This document shows positions 26,018-38,374 of a stretch of 55,057 nucleotides of DNA, in pieces. Source of the DNA: Methylophilaceae bacterium (GTDB taxonomy: Bacteria > Pseudomonadota > Gammaproteobacteria > Burkholderiales > Methylophilaceae); contig JANZZG010000044.1 in assembly GCA_026419515.1 (NCBI GenBank), forward strand, positions 1 to 55,057, in the 5' to 3' direction. Within the stretch, counting starts at the first letter, position 1; each line of letters begins with the position of its first letter. Made by a program: the position numbers and the translations under genes. The notes under the pieces were generated by a model that was given only the letters and a program-made list of their open reading frames with translations, was not told where the DNA came from and made no database searches.

Positions 26018-29000
26018 ATGCCAACAAGACAAGGCTTATACGATCCGGCAAATGAAAAGGACGCGTGCGGGGTCGGCTTCATTGCACATATCAAGAATCG
26101 CAAAAGTCACGACATCATCGAGCAGGGTCTGACCATACTCCGTAATCTGACACACCGCGGAGCCACTGGATATGACCCTAGGCTGGGAGACGGGGCTGGC
26201 ATCCTGATCCAGCTCCCTGATGCGTTCATGCGCAAGGAAGCCACAAAGCTCGGTATTTCGTTGCCTGAAGTTGGCCAATATGCCGTCGGCATGGTTTTCT
26301 TGCCGCAGTCCGCCAATGGTCGCTTAGCCTGTGAGTCAGCGATTGAGCGCATCGTGTTCGAAGAAGGACAGGTCTGCCTCGGCTGGCGTGATGTGCCGCG
26401 TGACAACCGTAGTATTGCCGAAGCTGCCCGCGCCATCGAGCCAGTGATGCGCCAGGTGTTCATCGCGAGTCGGGCCCCCGACCCAGATGCGTTCGAGCGC
26501 AAACTGTTCGTGATTCGTAAACGTGTCGAGCATGCCGTACGTCACCTGAATCTCGAGGATGGCGAACAGTTCTACATTCCTTCGCTCTCTAGCCGCACCC
26601 TGGTTTACAAAGGAATGCTGCTGGCCGAAGAGGTTGGCACTTACTATCGAGATTTGCAGGATCCGGACATGGTGTCGGCATTGGCACTGGTGCACCAGCG
26701 CTTTTCGACCAACACTTTTCCGGCTTGGGATCTGGCGCATCCATTCCGCATGATTGCGCACAATGGCGAAATCAACACCGTGCGCGGCAACGTCAACTGG
26801 ATGGCTGCGCGCCACAAAGCGATGAAATCGGCGATGTTGGGAGAAGATTTGGAAAAACTGTGGCCGCTGATCGACGAAGGCCAATCCGATTCCGCCTGTT
26901 TCGACAATGCGTTGGAGTTGCTGGTGGCCGGTGGCTATTCTTTGCCGCACGCCATGATGATGCTGATCCCCGAAGCCTGGGCCGGCAATGCCTTGATGGA
27001 TGAAGACCGCCGTGCCTTCTATGAGTACCACGCCGCGCTGATGGAGCCGTGGGATGGCCCGGCAGCGGTGGCTTTCACCGATGGCCGCATGATCGGCGCC
27101 ACGCTGGACCGCAACGGCTTGAGGCCGGCACGCTACCTGATCACCGACGACGATTACGTGATGATGGCCTCGGAAATGGGTGTGCTGACCTTCCCGGAAG
27201 AAAAGATCGTCAAGAAGTGGCGTCTGCAGCCGGGCAAGATGTTCCTGATTGACCTGGAACAAGGCCGTATCATCGACGATGAAGAAGTCAAGCGCGAGCT
27301 CGCACGAGCCAAGCCTTATCGTGCCTGGATCGAAAAGTCCCGTTATTTCTTGGGGGATCTGCCCAAAGTGGAGAGCGGGCTTGAATTGCAAGCCGACAGG
27401 CTGGATGTACAGCAGGCTTTTGGCTATACCCAAGAGGACCTCAAGTTCATTCTGATACCGATGGCGACCAACGGCGAGGAAGCGACCGGCTCTATGGGCA
27501 CGGATAGCGCCCTGCCAGTACTTTCCAGCAAAGCCAAGCCGCTTTACAACTATTTCAAGCAGCAGTTCGCACAAGTCACCAACCCGCCGATCGACCCGAT
27601 CCGGGAGGAAATCGTCATGTCGTTGGTGACCTTCATCGGCCCCAAACCCAATCTGCTGGGCATCGATGAGACCGATCCACCGCTACGTCTGGAAGCCAGC
27701 CAGCCGGTATTGATGCTAGACGAGCTGGCGCAGTTGCAGAACATTGCTGCGCTGACGGGCAACCGTTTCCGCTCGCTGGTGGCCGACATCACCTACCCAG
27801 TCTCGGCTGGCACCGAGGGTATGGGGGATGCCATCGAAGCACTATGCCAGTGGGCCGAGCAGGCGGTCAAAGAGGGTTACAACATCCTTATCCTGTCCGA
27901 TCGCAACGTATCGGCCGATCGCATCGCGGTTCCTGCACTACTCGCGACCTCGGCCGTGCACCACCACTTGGTCAAGGCCGGCCTTAGGACCAGTACCGGA
28001 TTGGTGGTCGATACCGGTTCCGCACGCGAAGTGCATCACTTCGCCCTGCTGGGCGGTTATGGTGCCGAAGCCGTGTGCCCGTGGCTGGCATTCGAGACCA
28101 TTGCCAACCTTGACCTACCGGATGCGTATGCTGCGCAGAAGAATTTCGTCAAGGCAATCGGCAAGGGGCTGTACAAGGTCATGTCCAAAATGGGCATTTC
28201 TACCTATCAGTCTTATTGCGGCGCGCAGATCTTCGATGCGGTTGGTCTCAATTCCGCTTTCGTGAACAAGTATTTCCCTGGCACTTCCAGCAATGTCGAA
28301 GGCATTGGGTTGGAGCAGGTGGCCGAGGAGGCCTTGCGTATGCATCGCGATGCATTTGGGGATGACCCGGTGCTGGCGCACGCCTTGGATGCCGGTGGCG
28401 AATATGCCTTCCGGGTGCGTGGTGAGGAACACCTATGGACGCCGGATTCCATCGCCAAGCTGCAAAATGCCACGCGTACCGGCAAATACGAAACCTACCG
28501 GGAGTATGCGCGCCTCATCAACGATCAGAGCCGCCGTCATTTGACGTTGCGCGGACTGTTCGAAGTAAAGCCGGCTGGCGCACCGGTACCTTTGGAAGAA
28601 GTCGAACCTGCCAGCGAGATCGTCAAACGTTTCGCCACCGGCGCCATGTCGCTGGGCTCGATTTCCACCGAGGCTCATACTGTGCTGGCGATCGCCATGA
28701 ATCGCATCGGGGGCAAGTCCAACACTGGCGAAGGGGGCGAAGACCCGGTGCGCTACATTCCGGTCGAACGGGATACCACGCTGGCCGCGCTGATCGGCAA
28801 ATCCCGTGTGGAAGTCGATATTCCCCTGAAAAAGGGCGACTCCATGCGCTCCAAGATCAAGCAAGTGGCATCCGGCCGTTTCGGCGTCACCGCGGAATAT
28901 TTGGTCAATGCCGACCAGATTCAAATCAAGATTGCGCAGGGCGCAAAGCCTGGGGAAGGCGGCCAGTTGCCGGGCGGCAAAGTATCCGAATACATCGCCA

Positions 29001-30619
29001 AACTGCGATTTTCGGTGCCGGGGGTGGGGTTGATCTCACCACCCCCGCACCATGACATTTATTCCATCGAGGATTTGGCCCAACTCATCCATGATCTGAA
29101 GAACGTCAACCCCTATGCCACGATCTCGGTCAAGTTGGTGGCAGAAACGGGGGTGGGGACGGTGGCAGCGGGTGTGGCCAAGGCCAAAGCCGACCATATC
29201 GTGATCGCCGGTTTCGATGGCGGCACCGGTGCCAGTCCCATCTCTTCCATCAAGCATGCCGGTAGCCCCTGGGAAATCGGCCTGGCGGAAACGCAGCAGA
29301 CGCTCGTTTTGAACCAGCTGCGCGGCCGCGTGGCAGTGCAGGTTGATGGCCAGATGAAAACTGGTCGTGACGTGTTGATCGGCGCCTTGTTGGGCGCGGA
29401 CGAATTCGGTTTCGCCACGGCGCCACTGGTGGTCGAAGGCTGCATCATGATGCGCAAGTGTCACCTTAACACTTGCCCGGTGGGTGTGGCGACGCAAGAT
29501 CCAGTATTACGCCGCAAGTTTACTGGCCAGCCTGAACACGTGGTGAATTACTTTTTCTTCGTGGCAGAAGAAGTGCGTGAATACATGGCCCAGATGGGCA
29601 TACGCAGGTTCCAGGATCTGATCGGGCGTACCGATTTGCTGGATATGAGGGCGGGGATCGATCACTGGAAGGCTGCTGGCCTCAATTTCAGCAAGATTTT
29701 CCATCAGCCTAAAATGCCGGCCGGTGTGGCCAGAAGTCATTGTGAAGAACAGGACCATGGCTTGGCGCAGGCATTGGACAACCAACTGATCGAGAAAGCC
29801 AAGCCTGCGCTCGAAAGGGGCGAAAAAGTGGTGATCGATATGCCCATCACCAATGTCAACCGCTCCTGCGGAGCCATGCTATCGGGCGAGGTGGCCCGGC
29901 GTCATGGCGCGGCCGGCCTGCCCGATGGTACCATCACCGTAAGACTGAGTGGGACGGCAGGCCAGAGTTTTGGCGCCTTCCTCATGAAGGGCATTACGTT
30001 CGAACTCACCGGCGAAGGCAATGATTACGTCGGCAAGGGCCTGTGTGGGGGGCGCATCGTGATCAAGCCCCCCCAGGCTTTCCGGGGTGAGCCGCACGAG
30101 AACATCATCGTCGGCAATACCGTGATGTATGGTGCCACCAGCGGGGAAAGTTATTTCCGTGGGGTTGCCGGGGAGCGTTTCTGTGTGCGCAATTCCGGCG
30201 CTTCCGCCGTGGTCGAAGGTGTGGGCAATCACGGCTGTGAATACATGACGGGCGGCACCGTGGTGGTATTGGGCACCACCGGTCTCAATTTTGCCGCTGG
30301 CATGTCGGGAGGGGTCGCTTATGTGCTGGACGAAGATGGTATGTTCGCCAAACGCTGCAACTTGAGTATGGTATCGTTGGAGAAGGTCGAGTCGGCTGAC
30401 AAGTGTCGCGATACCGCGGGCGAACATTTCGGTCAACCGGACGAAATCACTCTCAAGGGATTGATCGAAAGGCATGCCGCTCTCACCGGCAGCACTCGTG
30501 CTAAAGCCATTCTGGCCGATTGGAACAACGCGCGCAGCAAATTCGTGAAAGTCCTGCCACATGAATACAAGCGTGTGCTCGAAGCGCGTGCCGCTGCCGC
30601 GCGGAAGGAAGCTGCATAA
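26018..30619 (+). CDS. gltB: Glutamate synthase (NADPH) large subunit
   Basis: 1533 residues. Transfers the glutamine amide to 2-oxoglutarate. The class II glutamine amidotransferase nucleophile is Cys17 in [11 protein letters not shown], so a 16-residue propeptide must be removed. Then [13 protein letters not shown] (glutamine site), the central domain, the FMN domain with PGEGGQLPG and [13 protein letters not shown], the 3Fe-4S cysteines in [15 protein letters not shown] (about 1145), and the C-terminal beta-helix (GxxG repeats such as [17 protein letters not shown]). The stop overlaps the gltD start by one base. Confidence 0.98.
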   Translation: MPTRQGLYDPANEKDACGVGFIAHIKNRKSHDIIEQGLTILRNLTHRGATGYDPRLGDGAGILIQLPDAFMRKEATKLGISLPEVGQYAVGMVFLPQSANGRLACESAIERIVFEEGQVCLGWRDVPRDNRSIAEAARAIEPVMRQVFIASRAPDPDAFERKLFVIRKRVEHAVRHLNLEDGEQFYIPSLSSRTLVYKGMLLAEEVGTYYRDLQDPDMVSALALVHQRFSTNTFPAWDLAHPFRMIAHNGEINTVRGNVNWMAARHKAMKSAMLGEDLEKLWPLIDEGQSDSACFDNALELLVAGGYSLPHAMMMLIPEAWAGNALMDEDRRAFYEYHAALMEPWDGPAAVAFTDGRMIGATLDRNGLRPARYLITDDDYVMMASEMGVLTFPEEKIVKKWRLQPGKMFLIDLEQGRIIDDEEVKRELARAKPYRAWIEKSRYFLGDLPKVESGLELQADRLDVQQAFGYTQEDLKFILIPMATNGEEATGSMGTDSALPVLSSKAKPLYNYFKQQFAQVTNPPIDPIREEIVMSLVTFIGPKPNLLGIDETDPPLRLEASQPVLMLDELAQLQNIAALTGNRFRSLVADITYPVSAGTEGMGDAIEALCQWAEQAVKEGYNILILSDRNVSADRIAVPALLATSAVHHHLVKAGLRTSTGLVVDTGSAREVHHFALLGGYGAEAVCPWLAFETIANLDLPDAYAAQKNFVKAIGKGLYKVMSKMGISTYQSYCGAQIFDAVGLNSAFVNKYFPGTSSNVEGIGLEQVAEEALRMHRDAFGDDPVLAHALDAGGEYAFRVRGEEHLWTPDSIAKLQNATRTGKYETYREYARLINDQSRRHLTLRGLFEVKPAGAPVPLEEVEPASEIVKRFATGAMSLGSISTEAHTVLAIAMNRIGGKSNTGEGGEDPVRYIPVERDTTLAALIGKSRVEVDIPLKKGDSMRSKIKQVASGRFGVTAEYLVNADQIQIKIAQGAKPGEGGQLPGGKVSEYIAKLRFSVPGVGLISPPPHHDIYSIEDLAQLIHDLKNVNPYATISVKLVAETGVGTVAAGVAKAKADHIVIAGFDGGTGASPISSIKHAGSPWEIGLAETQQTLVLNQLRGRVAVQVDGQMKTGRDVLIGALLGADEFGFATAPLVVEGCIMMRKCHLNTCPVGVATQDPVLRRKFTGQPEHVVNYFFFVAEEVREYMAQMGIRRFQDLIGRTDLLDMRAGIDHWKAAGLNFSKIFHQPKMPAGVARSHCEEQDHGLAQALDNQLIEKAKPALERGEKVVIDMPITNVNRSCGAMLSGEVARRHGAAGLPDGTITVRLSGTAGQSFGAFLMKGITFELTGEGNDYVGKGLCGGRIVIKPPQAFRGEPHENIIVGNTVMYGATSGESYFRGVAGERFCVRNSGASAVVEGVGNHGCEYMTGGTVVVLGTTGLNFAAGMSGGVAYVLDEDGMFAKRCNLSMVSLEKVESADKCRDTAGEHFGQPDEITLKGLIERHAALTGSTRAKAILADWNNARSKFVKVLPHEYKRVLEARAAAARKEAA

Positions 30620-32046
30620 TGGGTAAGCCAACCGGATTTCTGGAATTCAAGCGTCTGGAAGAGGGCTGTCTGCCCGTCGAGAAGCGCGTCAAAAACTATA
30701 AAGAGTTCGTCATTCACCTCTCCGACGAGGAAGCGAAGATACAAGGCGCACGCTGCATGGACTGCGGCATTCCGTTTTGCATGAATGGCTGCCCGATCAA
30801 CAACATCATTCCGGACTGGAACGATTTGGTCTATCGTCAGGATTGGCAGGCCGCGATCGAGGTATTGCATTCGACCAACAATTTCCCGGATTTCACTGGC
30901 CGTATTTGCCCGGCCCCTTGCGAGGCTGCTTGTACCCTCAACATCAATGACGATCCGGTCGGCATCAAGTCCATCGAGCACGCCATCATCGACAAGGCGT
31001 GGGAGAATGGCTGGGTTCAACCGCAGATTCCACGGCACAAGACTGGCAAGAAAGTTGCCATCGTGGGCTCCGGCCCGGCCGGACTTGCAGCGGCGCAACA
31101 ATTGGCACGTGTTGGCCACAGCGTGGTGGTGCTGGAAAAGAACGACCGCATCGGTGGGTTGTTGCGCTATGGCATCCCAGACTTCAAATTCGAGAAGCAC
31201 CACCTCGACCGTCGCCTCGCACAGATGCGTGCCGAAGGGGTGGAGTTTCGTGTCAATCAGCATGTCGGCGAGGTTATCCAACCAGCTGACCTGCTCGCGG
31301 AATATGATGCCGTGATTCTGGCTGCGGGTGCCGAGCAACCACGCGACCTGCCAGTACCGGGGCGTGAGCTGAAAGGCATCCATTTCGCCATGGAATTCCT
31401 CACCCAGCAGAACCGGGTGGTGGCTGGCGACCACGTGCCGGATCAGATTCTTGCCACTGGCAAGCATGTGGTGGTGATCGGCGGTGGGGATACCGGTTCC
31501 GACTGCGTGGGGACGGCCAATCGCCAGGGGGCGGCTTCCGTCACTCAATTCGAGATCATGCCGCAGCCTCCAGAGCGGGAAAACCGTCTCCTGACCTGGC
31601 CCAACTGGCCGATCAAACTGCGTACCTCCAGCTCGCACGAAGAAGGTTGCGAGCGCGATTGGTCGGTGGTGACCAAGCGCTTCGAGGGCGAGAATGGCGA
31701 GGTCAAAAAGCTCATCGCCGCCCGCGTCGAATGGCGGGACGGCAAGATGATCGAACTACCCGGAACCGAGTTCGAGGTGCCGGCAGAGCGCGTGTTCCTC
31801 GCCATGGGATTCGTCGGGCCGGTGCAAAGGCTGTTGGACGCATTCGGTGTCGAGAAAGATGCACGTGGCAATGTCAAAGCGACCACCGAGGGTGCTGGCT
31901 GCTATGCGACCTCGGTGCCCAAGGTTTTCGCGGCGGGGGATGTGCGCCGTGGCCAGTCGCTGGTCGTCTGGGCCATCCGCGAAGGCCGCCAGTGCGCACG
32001 CGAGGTGGATGCCTTTTTGATGGGCACGAGCACCCTGCCGCGATGA
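30619..32046 (+). CDS. gltD: Glutamate synthase (NADPH) small subunit
   Basis: 475 residues. Delivers electrons from NADPH to GltB. N-terminal cysteines for two 4Fe-4S clusters: [14 protein letters not shown] and [13 protein letters not shown]-binding [18 protein letters not shown] (about residue 147) and NADPH-binding [15 protein letters not shown] (about 290). Shares ATGA-type overlaps with gltB before it and hemE after it, so the three are probably cotranscribed. Confidence 0.98.
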   Translation: MGKPTGFLEFKRLEEGCLPVEKRVKNYKEFVIHLSDEEAKIQGARCMDCGIPFCMNGCPINNIIPDWNDLVYRQDWQAAIEVLHSTNNFPDFTGRICPAPCEAACTLNINDDPVGIKSIEHAIIDKAWENGWVQPQIPRHKTGKKVAIVGSGPAGLAAAQQLARVGHSVVVLEKNDRIGGLLRYGIPDFKFEKHHLDRRLAQMRAEGVEFRVNQHVGEVIQPADLLAEYDAVILAAGAEQPRDLPVPGRELKGIHFAMEFLTQQNRVVAGDHVPDQILATGKHVVVIGGGDTGSDCVGTANRQGAASVTQFEIMPQPPERENRLLTWPNWPIKLRTSSSHEEGCERDWSVVTKRFEGENGEVKKLIAARVEWRDGKMIELPGTEFEVPAERVFLAMGFVGPVQRLLDAFGVEKDARGNVKATTEGAGCYATSVPKVFAAGDVRRGQSLVVWAIREGRQCAREVDAFLMGTSTLPR

Positions 32047-33107
32047 CCCATCTCAAAAACGACACCTTATTGCGTGCGCTGCTGCGCCAGCCCACCGAGT
32101 ACACACCGGTCTGGATGATGCGCCAGGCGGGGCGTTATCTGCCGGAATACAACGAGACCCGTAAGCGCGCCGGTAGCTTCCTTGCGCTGTGCAAAAACCC
32201 CGACCTCGCCACCGAGGTCACTTTGCAACCGCTGGCGCGCTTCCCGTTGGATGCTGCCATTTTGTTTTCCGATATCCTCACCATCCCGGATGCTATGGGG
32301 CTGGGTCTGTACTTTGTCGAGGGTGAAGGGCCCAGGTTCGAGCGGCCACTGCGGGAGGAATGGGAAATCCGCGATCTCAGCGTACCGGATCCCTGGGAAC
32401 ATCTTGGTTATGTGATGGAGGCCGTCAGTCGAATCCGCAAGGCGTTGGATGGTGAAGTGCCTTTGATCGGTTTTGCGGGAAGTCCCTGGACTTTGGCGAT
32501 TTACATGATCGAGGGTAGAGGCGGTACCGATTTTCTGCTCACCAAGAAAATGGCTTACGAGCGGCCCGACTTGCTCCATCATGTGCTCGACATCAATGCC
32601 CGGGCCATCACCGCTTACCTCAATGCCCAGATCGAAGCCGGCGCCCAGGCCGTGATGATTTTCGACTCCTGGGGCGGTGTGCTGTCACACGCAGCCTATC
32701 AAGAGTTCTCCTTGCGCTACATGGAGCAGATCGTCTCCGGCCTGTATCGCGAGCGCGAAGGCCGGCGCGTGCCCAGCATCGTGTTCACCAAAGGCGGGGG
32801 CCTGTGGCTGGAATCCCAAGCCGCCATCGGGGCTGATGCACTGGGGCTGGACTGGACGATCGACCTTGCTGCGGCACGCACGCGTGTCGGCGATAAAGTG
32901 GCGTTGCAAGGCAACATGGACCCGGCCGTCCTGCTGTCTACACCGGAAGCGATCGAGCGTGAAGTCGCCGCCATCCTCGCAAGCTACGGCAAGGGCAGCG
33001 GCCATGTGTTCAACCTGGGCCATGGCATCACCCAGTTCACCCCGCCGGAAAATGCAGCTTGCATGATTGAAGCTGTTCATAATTTTAGCCGCCAATATCA
33101 CCAATAG
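32043..33107 (+). CDS. hemE: Uroporphyrinogen decarboxylase
   Basis: 354 residues. Converts uroporphyrinogen III to coproporphyrinogen III in heme synthesis. Motifs: [32 protein letters not shown] (catalytic Asp), [15 protein letters not shown], and [13 protein letters not shown] at the end. The ATG at 32043 overlaps the gltD stop. The neighbouring priA gene is convergent, a common arrangement in betaproteobacteria. Confidence 0.97.
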   Translation: MTHLKNDTLLRALLRQPTEYTPVWMMRQAGRYLPEYNETRKRAGSFLALCKNPDLATEVTLQPLARFPLDAAILFSDILTIPDAMGLGLYFVEGEGPRFERPLREEWEIRDLSVPDPWEHLGYVMEAVSRIRKALDGEVPLIGFAGSPWTLAIYMIEGRGGTDFLLTKKMAYERPDLLHHVLDINARAITAYLNAQIEAGAQAVMIFDSWGGVLSHAAYQEFSLRYMEQIVSGLYREREGRRVPSIVFTKGGGLWLESQAAIGADALGLDWTIDLAAARTRVGDKVALQGNMDPAVLLSTPEAIEREVAAILASYGKGSGHVFNLGHGITQFTPPENAACMIEAVHNFSRQYHQ

Positions 33108-33183
33108 CCTGAAGATGTTTTGAGCAAGCAATACCATTCCCGTTGAGTGTGCGCCGGCCGTGCCCGAAATCGCTGCGTTGCGC

Positions 33184-35376
33184 TCAAATTTCCAGCGGAT
33201 CCACGTCCAGCGACCACCGCACCTTTCCCGCCGAAGGCAACGTGCGTACTTCATTCATCCATTGGTCGAGAAATTTTTGTAGCGCCTTGCGACTTTCCGC
33301 TTGTACCAGCAATTGTGCGCGTTCTAAGCCCTTGAGTCGTTGGAGCGTGGGGCGGACCGGGTCATACACTGTGACGCGACCTGCAATGGTATGAGCGAGT
33401 TGTACGGCCTCCTGTAGGAATTCCTGGACCGGCGCCAGTCGGGCCGCCTCGGCACGTAACACGGCCTGGAAACAATAGGGAGGCAAGCCGGCCATACGGC
33501 GCTCTTCCAGCTGGCTGGCGGCAAACTCGGTGAAGTCATGCCGTTTGAGCGCATGGAACAACACATGGTCGGGAAATGCGGTCTGGATCAGCACCTGCCC
33601 TGGTTTTTCGGCGCGCCCGGCACGTCCAGCAACCTGCATGAGCTGTGCGAACAACCGTTCAGCGGCCCGGAAATCAGCGCTGAACAGCGCACTATCGGTA
33701 TCGAGCACGCCTACCAAAGTCAAGTTGGGAAAATCATGGCCCTTGGCCAGCATTTGTGTGCCCACCAAAATATCGACATGGCCGCCATGTACGTCCGACA
33801 TCATGCCGGCCATGGCGCCCTTGCGTCGGGTACTGTCGCGATCCACGCGCAAAATGCGGGCCTGGGGGAATAGCCTGGCGAGCGTCGCTTCCACCCGCTG
33901 GGTGCCTTGGCCTGTGGGGCGTAGGTCGGGGTTGCCACAGCGGGGACATTGCAAGGGGATGCGCTGCTCGTGCCCGCAGTGGTGGCAGCACAGGCGCTTG
34001 TCCCGCAAGTGGACGACCAGATGCGCCGAGCATCGGGTACAGGGCGCCGTCCAGGCACAGGAAGAACAAAGCAGGACGGGCGCGTAGCCACGGCGGTTGA
34101 TGAACAGCAGACTTTGCTCACCACGCGCCAGCCGCTGCCGTAGGGCCTCGAGCAAAAGGGGGGAAAACCCGTCGCGCAGCAGGCCAGCAGCTGCTGGGAT
34201 GGTGTGGATTTCCGGCAGTCGCGCGGTTGCGATGGCGCGGCTGCCCAACGTCAGTAGCATGTAGCGGCCACACCGGGCATTGTGCCAGCTCTCCAGCGAT
34301 GGCGTGGCCGAGCCCAGCAATATCGGAATGCCGGCCTGCTTGGCGCGCAGAATGGCGATGTCGCGTGCCGAATAGCGCATGCCGTCCTGCTGCTTGTAGG
34401 AAGCGTCGTGTTCTTCGTCGACCACGATCAATTTCAAGTGTGGCATGGGCGTGAACACCGCAAGACGGGTGCCGATCACGATGCGCGCGCGGCCAGACTC
34501 GGCCAGCCGCCAGTTGCGGAGCCGCTCGCCATCGTTCATCTGGCTGTGCAAGGACACCATCCTCTCGTGAGGAAAGCGGCTATGAAAGCGATGCTCCAGC
34601 TGTGGCGTGAGATTGATTTCCGGCACTAGCACCAGTACCTGTGCCGGGCTTTCGCGTAACGCCGTTTGCAGCAGACGCATGTAGACTTCGGTTTTGCCGC
34701 TACCGGTGATGCCATGCAGCAGGGCAACCTGGAAACGGCCCAGGCAGGCGGCCACCGCATCCACTGCTTGCTGCTGCTCTGGATTGAGCACCGGGCCTGG
34801 AGTCGGCTGCGACGGTGCGAAAGCTTCGGCTGTGTCAAGCACGACAGATTCCACCCACTGCTTTGCCAGGAGCGGTTTCACGGCTGCGCGCCACCCCGCG
34901 GATATTGCCGCCAGAGCAGATGCCTCCAGCGCTTCGGCCTGCGCCAAGGCGAGCCACAGTTTTCTTTGCAATACCGCCTGCCTGGGCAAGGCTTCTACCC
35001 CCGCCGCTCGGCCGGTGGCAGTCAGCCGGTAACCGAGGCGCCGTTCATGTGGTGCTGGACGAGGCGCGCGCAATGGCGCCGGTAACGCCGACACAATGGC
35101 CTGGCCGATCGGGGCATGATAATAGCTTGCTGCAAATCTCAGTATTTGCAATATTTCTTGCGAAAGTGGTGGCTCACTCTGAAACACTTCGAGCACCGGT
35201 TTGATGCGATCCTGGGGGAATTGCGAATGGTCGGTTTTTTCCAACACGATGCCGGCCAACCGACGTCGGCCGAACGGCACCAGTACCCGCTGGCCCACTT
35301 CAACGGAATGGCCGCCGTCGTGATAATCGAACAAAGTATCGAGCGGCACGTCGAGTGCCACGCGCAGGATCGTCAT
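33184..35376 (-). CDS. priA: Replication restart helicase PriA
   Basis: 730 residues from the ATG at 35376 (MTILRVALDVPLDTLFDY). Superfamily 2 helicase that reloads the replisome at stalled forks. N-terminal DNA-binding domain, then Walker A LLHGITGSGKTEVYMRLL (about 225), DEEH box in IVVDEEHDASYKQ, GSATPSLESW, and eight zinc-binding cysteines in the helicase insertion (CSSC, CTRC, CCHHCG, CPRCG). Divergent from argS over 72 bases. Confidence 0.97.
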   Translation of the reverse strand: MTILRVALDVPLDTLFDYHDGGHSVEVGQRVLVPFGRRRLAGIVLEKTDHSQFPQDRIKPVLEVFQSEPPLSQEILQILRFAASYYHAPIGQAIVSALPAPLRAPRPAPHERRLGYRLTATGRAAGVEALPRQAVLQRKLWLALAQAEALEASALAAISAGWRAAVKPLLAKQWVESVVLDTAEAFAPSQPTPGPVLNPEQQQAVDAVAACLGRFQVALLHGITGSGKTEVYMRLLQTALRESPAQVLVLVPEINLTPQLEHRFHSRFPHERMVSLHSQMNDGERLRNWRLAESGRARIVIGTRLAVFTPMPHLKLIVVDEEHDASYKQQDGMRYSARDIAILRAKQAGIPILLGSATPSLESWHNARCGRYMLLTLGSRAIATARLPEIHTIPAAAGLLRDGFSPLLLEALRQRLARGEQSLLFINRRGYAPVLLCSSCAWTAPCTRCSAHLVVHLRDKRLCCHHCGHEQRIPLQCPRCGNPDLRPTGQGTQRVEATLARLFPQARILRVDRDSTRRKGAMAGMMSDVHGGHVDILVGTQMLAKGHDFPNLTLVGVLDTDSALFSADFRAAERLFAQLMQVAGRAGRAEKPGQVLIQTAFPDHVLFHALKRHDFTEFAASQLEERRMAGLPPYCFQAVLRAEAARLAPVQEFLQEAVQLAHTIAGRVTVYDPVRPTLQRLKGLERAQLLVQAESRKALQKFLDQWMNEVRTLPSAGKVRWSLDVDPLEI

Positions 35377-35448
35377 CGTATCGAGGTCGAGCAGCGTTAA
35401 AGGACAGAACTCGTTAAAATAACGCTTTCGTTTGGATTCTGCATCGCA

Positions 35449-37107
35449 TTGAAAGCCCATCTTACCGAATTGTTGACGCAGGCAGCAAAAGCCATCGCCC
35501 CCGAGCTGGACGACGTCCCCATCCACATTGAGCGCCCCAAGGACGCGCGCCATGGGGATTACGCCAGCAATCTCGCCATGCTGCTGGCGCGAGGCTTGAA
35601 GCAGAACCCGCGTTCCATTGCCGAAGCGCTGGTTGAGACATTGCCGGCTTCGCCTGCGGTGGCTCGGGTGGAAGTAGCGGGGGCTGGCTTCATCAATTTC
35701 TTTCTGTCACCCGCTGCACATACCGCCGTCGTGCAGCGAATTCTCGCCCAGGGCGCAGCGTTCGGTCGTAGCCAGACGGGTCAGGGACGCAAGGTACTGG
35801 TTGAATTCGTCTCTGCCAACCCCACCGGGCCGTTACACGTGGGGCATGGGCGCGGCGCGGCGGTAGGCGATTGTTTGTGTCGTCTATTGGAGGCGACTGG
35901 CTGGGACGTCACGCGCGAGTTTTATTACAACGATGCCGGCCAGCAAATCGACAATCTCACGCTGTCCGTGCAGTTACGTTGCAAGGGAGTATCGCCTAAG
36001 GATCCGGCTTGGCCCGAGGATGGCTACCGCGGCGAATACATCACCGACGTGGCGCGCGCCTACATGGCGAGAGTCAGGGTCGATGCCGAAGACCAGCACG
36101 TCATTGGTAAGGGGGACCCCAACGACATGGAGGCGATTCGGCACTTCGCCGTCGCTTACTTGCGCCGGGAACAGGACCAGGACTTGAAGGCATTCGGCGT
36201 GCATTTCGACGGATTCGCGCTGGAGTCGGCGCTCTACGCGCAAGGTAAGGTTGAAGCCACGGTGCGCAAGCTGGTGGCGAGTGGCCACACCTACGAGCAG
36301 GACGATGCGCTATGGCTGAGGACCACGCATTTCGGCGATGACAAAGACCGCGTGATGCGTAAGCGCGAAGGTGGTTACACCTATTTCGTGCCCGATGTGG
36401 CCTATCACGTGGACAAATGGGAACGTGGGTTCACACGTGCCATCAACGAACAGGGCGCTGACCACCATAGCACCATCACCCGCGTGCGGGCCGGCTTGCA
36501 GGCGCTGGATATCGGTATACCAAAGGATTGGCCGGAATACGTCCTGCACCAGATGGTGACGGTCGTCAAAGGTGGGCAAGAAGTCAAGATATCGAAGCGC
36601 GCCGGCAGTTATGTCACCCTGCGCGACTTGATCGATCAGGTCGGGCGGGATGCCACGCGCTATTTTCTGGTTGCACGTCGTGCAGATTCACACCTGGTGT
36701 TCGATATCGATCTGGCGCTGGCGCAGACCAACGACAACCCGGTGTATTACATTCAATATGCCCATGCCCGTATCTGCAGCGTGCTGGAACAGTGGGGAGG
36801 GGACGTGGCCTGCCTGCGAGATGCCGGGCTCGAGCCATTGACTTCCTCCCACGAATTAACGTTGTCGCAGCGCCTAGCGGAATTCCCCGACGTGGTGGAG
36901 GCCGCGGCGCGTGAGCTCGCTCCGCATCTGGTGGCCCATTATCTCAAGGAACTGGCGGGAGATTTCCACAGTTATTACAACGCCCAGCCGTTTCTGGTAG
37001 AACGAGAAGACGTCAGGCACGCCCGTCTGGCCCTGATCACGGCCACGCGTCAGGTACTTGCCAACGGGCTCGACCTATTGGGCATCAGTGCCCCGGAGAA
37101 AATGTAA
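35449..37107 (+). CDS. argS: Arginyl-tRNA synthetase
   Basis: 552 residues. Class I synthetase with the HIGH-type motif [17 protein letters not shown] (about residue 125) and the KMSK-equivalent region [17 protein letters not shown]-terminal Add-1 domain ([16 protein letters not shown]...) and C-terminal anticodon-binding helices are complete. The start is a TTG at 35449; this matches the usual family N-terminus and no ATG is available nearby. Confidence 0.97.
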   Translation: MKAHLTELLTQAAKAIAPELDDVPIHIERPKDARHGDYASNLAMLLARGLKQNPRSIAEALVETLPASPAVARVEVAGAGFINFFLSPAAHTAVVQRILAQGAAFGRSQTGQGRKVLVEFVSANPTGPLHVGHGRGAAVGDCLCRLLEATGWDVTREFYYNDAGQQIDNLTLSVQLRCKGVSPKDPAWPEDGYRGEYITDVARAYMARVRVDAEDQHVIGKGDPNDMEAIRHFAVAYLRREQDQDLKAFGVHFDGFALESALYAQGKVEATVRKLVASGHTYEQDDALWLRTTHFGDDKDRVMRKREGGYTYFVPDVAYHVDKWERGFTRAINEQGADHHSTITRVRAGLQALDIGIPKDWPEYVLHQMVTVVKGGQEVKISKRAGSYVTLRDLIDQVGRDATRYFLVARRADSHLVFDIDLALAQTNDNPVYYIQYAHARICSVLEQWGGDVACLRDAGLEPLTSSHELTLSQRLAEFPDVVEAAARELAPHLVAHYLKELAGDFHSYYNAQPFLVEREDVRHARLALITATRQVLANGLDLLGISAPEKM

Positions 37108-37739
37108 TGACCAAGGATTACAAGCAACCCCCTCCCAAGCAAAAATCGGCTGGCAAGGGCAGTCCTTTTCTGGCCGGGCTGCTGGTGGGGCTGCTGCTCG
37201 GTATCGGCTTGTCGATCGGTGTGGTGGTGTATGTCAAGCAAGGCGACAGTCCCTTTCAGGACAAGGTGGCCAGCGCGCCCCAAATCACCGCGCCCGAGCC
37301 ACCTTCGACGAAGACCGTGCCGGCCAACCCACCGTCGGCCGAAGTCGCGGCTGCCGACAAAAAAGAAAACCGCTTTACCTTTTATGGCATCCTGACTGGT
37401 TCCGAATCCCCGGTTTCGGAGCAAGAAATCAAACAGGCCGAACAGCAGAAACTGGCACGCGATGCCGGGGGTGAGCCGCCGCTTCACGAAAGCTACTTCC
37501 TACAGGTGGGCGCATACCAGACCGAGCAGGAAGCGGACAACATGAAAGCCAGACTGGCCTTGCTTGGTCTCGAGGCGGTAGTACAGACGGCCAACATCCC
37601 GGACAAAGGCATTTTGCACCGTGTGCGTGTCGGCCCCTTGGCCAATCTGGACGAGATCAACAAAGCGCGCACCGAGCTGGCGCGCAATGGTTTCGATGCC
37701 GATCTGATCAAAATCCGCAACAATGTCCCTGACCAATGA
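37107..37739 (+). CDS. SPOR-domain protein, FtsN-like
   Basis: 210 residues. A basic cytoplasmic tip (KDYKQPPPKQKSAGKG), one membrane helix (FLAGLLVGLLLGIGLSIGVV, about 22-45), a Pro/Ala-rich periplasmic linker, and a C-terminal SPOR domain (YFLQVGAYQTEQEADNMKA ... VRVGPLANLDEINKA, about 130-208) that binds denuded septal glycan. Probably the late divisome protein FtsN, which follows argS in many betaproteobacteria. Its start overlaps the argS stop. Confidence 0.88.
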   Translation: MTKDYKQPPPKQKSAGKGSPFLAGLLVGLLLGIGLSIGVVVYVKQGDSPFQDKVASAPQITAPEPPSTKTVPANPPSAEVAAADKKENRFTFYGILTGSESPVSEQEIKQAEQQKLARDAGGEPPLHESYFLQVGAYQTEQEADNMKARLALLGLEAVVQTANIPDKGILHRVRVGPLANLDEINKARTELARNGFDADLIKIRNNVPDQ

Positions 37740-37748
37740 GGAACTGCC

Positions 37749-38372
37749 ATGAAATCACTGATGACCGCATTGCTTCTCCTGTTTGCTTCTGCCACCTGCG
37801 CGGCCGAGCCCCGTGCGGGGGCGGAATATCTGCCAGTGCAGCCGGCCCTTCCGACGGACAGTCCCGACAAAATCGAAGTCACCGAGCTGTTCTGGTATGG
37901 CTGTCCGCATTGCCACCAGCTGGAACCGACGCTTGCCGCGTGGGTCAAGAAGCTCCCCAAGGACGTTGAATTCAAGCGTGTGCCCGGCATCGCCCGTCCC
38001 GACTGGGCGCCCGGTGCCAAGGCGTACTACACCATGGAAGCGCTGGGGCTGACCGAGAAACTACATGCCGCGCTGTTCGACGCCATTCACAAGCAGCGTG
38101 CCGTCAGGCCCAACGACGATGCCGGGCTGATCGACTGGATCGCCAGGCAGGGTGGGCTGGACCGCAAGAAAGTGGAAGAAACCTATAACTCTTTCTCGGT
38201 CAACACCAAAATGATGCGCGCCAGCCAGTTGTTCCGGGCGTCCGGAGCCACGGGCGTGCCCTCACTCGTCATCGGGGGCAGATTCCTTACCTCCAGCACC
38301 TTGGCTGGTGGCAATGAAGCAGCGCTCAAGACGGCTGATTATCTGATCGACAAGCTACGCAAGGAAAAATAG
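37749..38372 (+). CDS. dsbA: Thiol:disulfide interchange protein DsbA
   Basis: 207 residues. Periplasmic oxidase that forms disulfides. Signal peptide MKSLMTALLLLFASATCAAE, thioredoxin-fold active site FWYGCPHCHQLEP (CPHC, as in E. coli DsbA), and the cis-proline segment SGATGVPSLVIGG. Nine bases after the SPOR protein stop, followed after two bases by the SDR gene. Confidence 0.96.
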   Translation: MKSLMTALLLLFASATCAAEPRAGAEYLPVQPALPTDSPDKIEVTELFWYGCPHCHQLEPTLAAWVKKLPKDVEFKRVPGIARPDWAPGAKAYYTMEALGLTEKLHAALFDAIHKQRAVRPNDDAGLIDWIARQGGLDRKKVEETYNSFSVNTKMMRASQLFRASGATGVPSLVIGGRFLTSSTLAGGNEAALKTADYLIDKLRKEK

Positions 38373-38374
38373 AC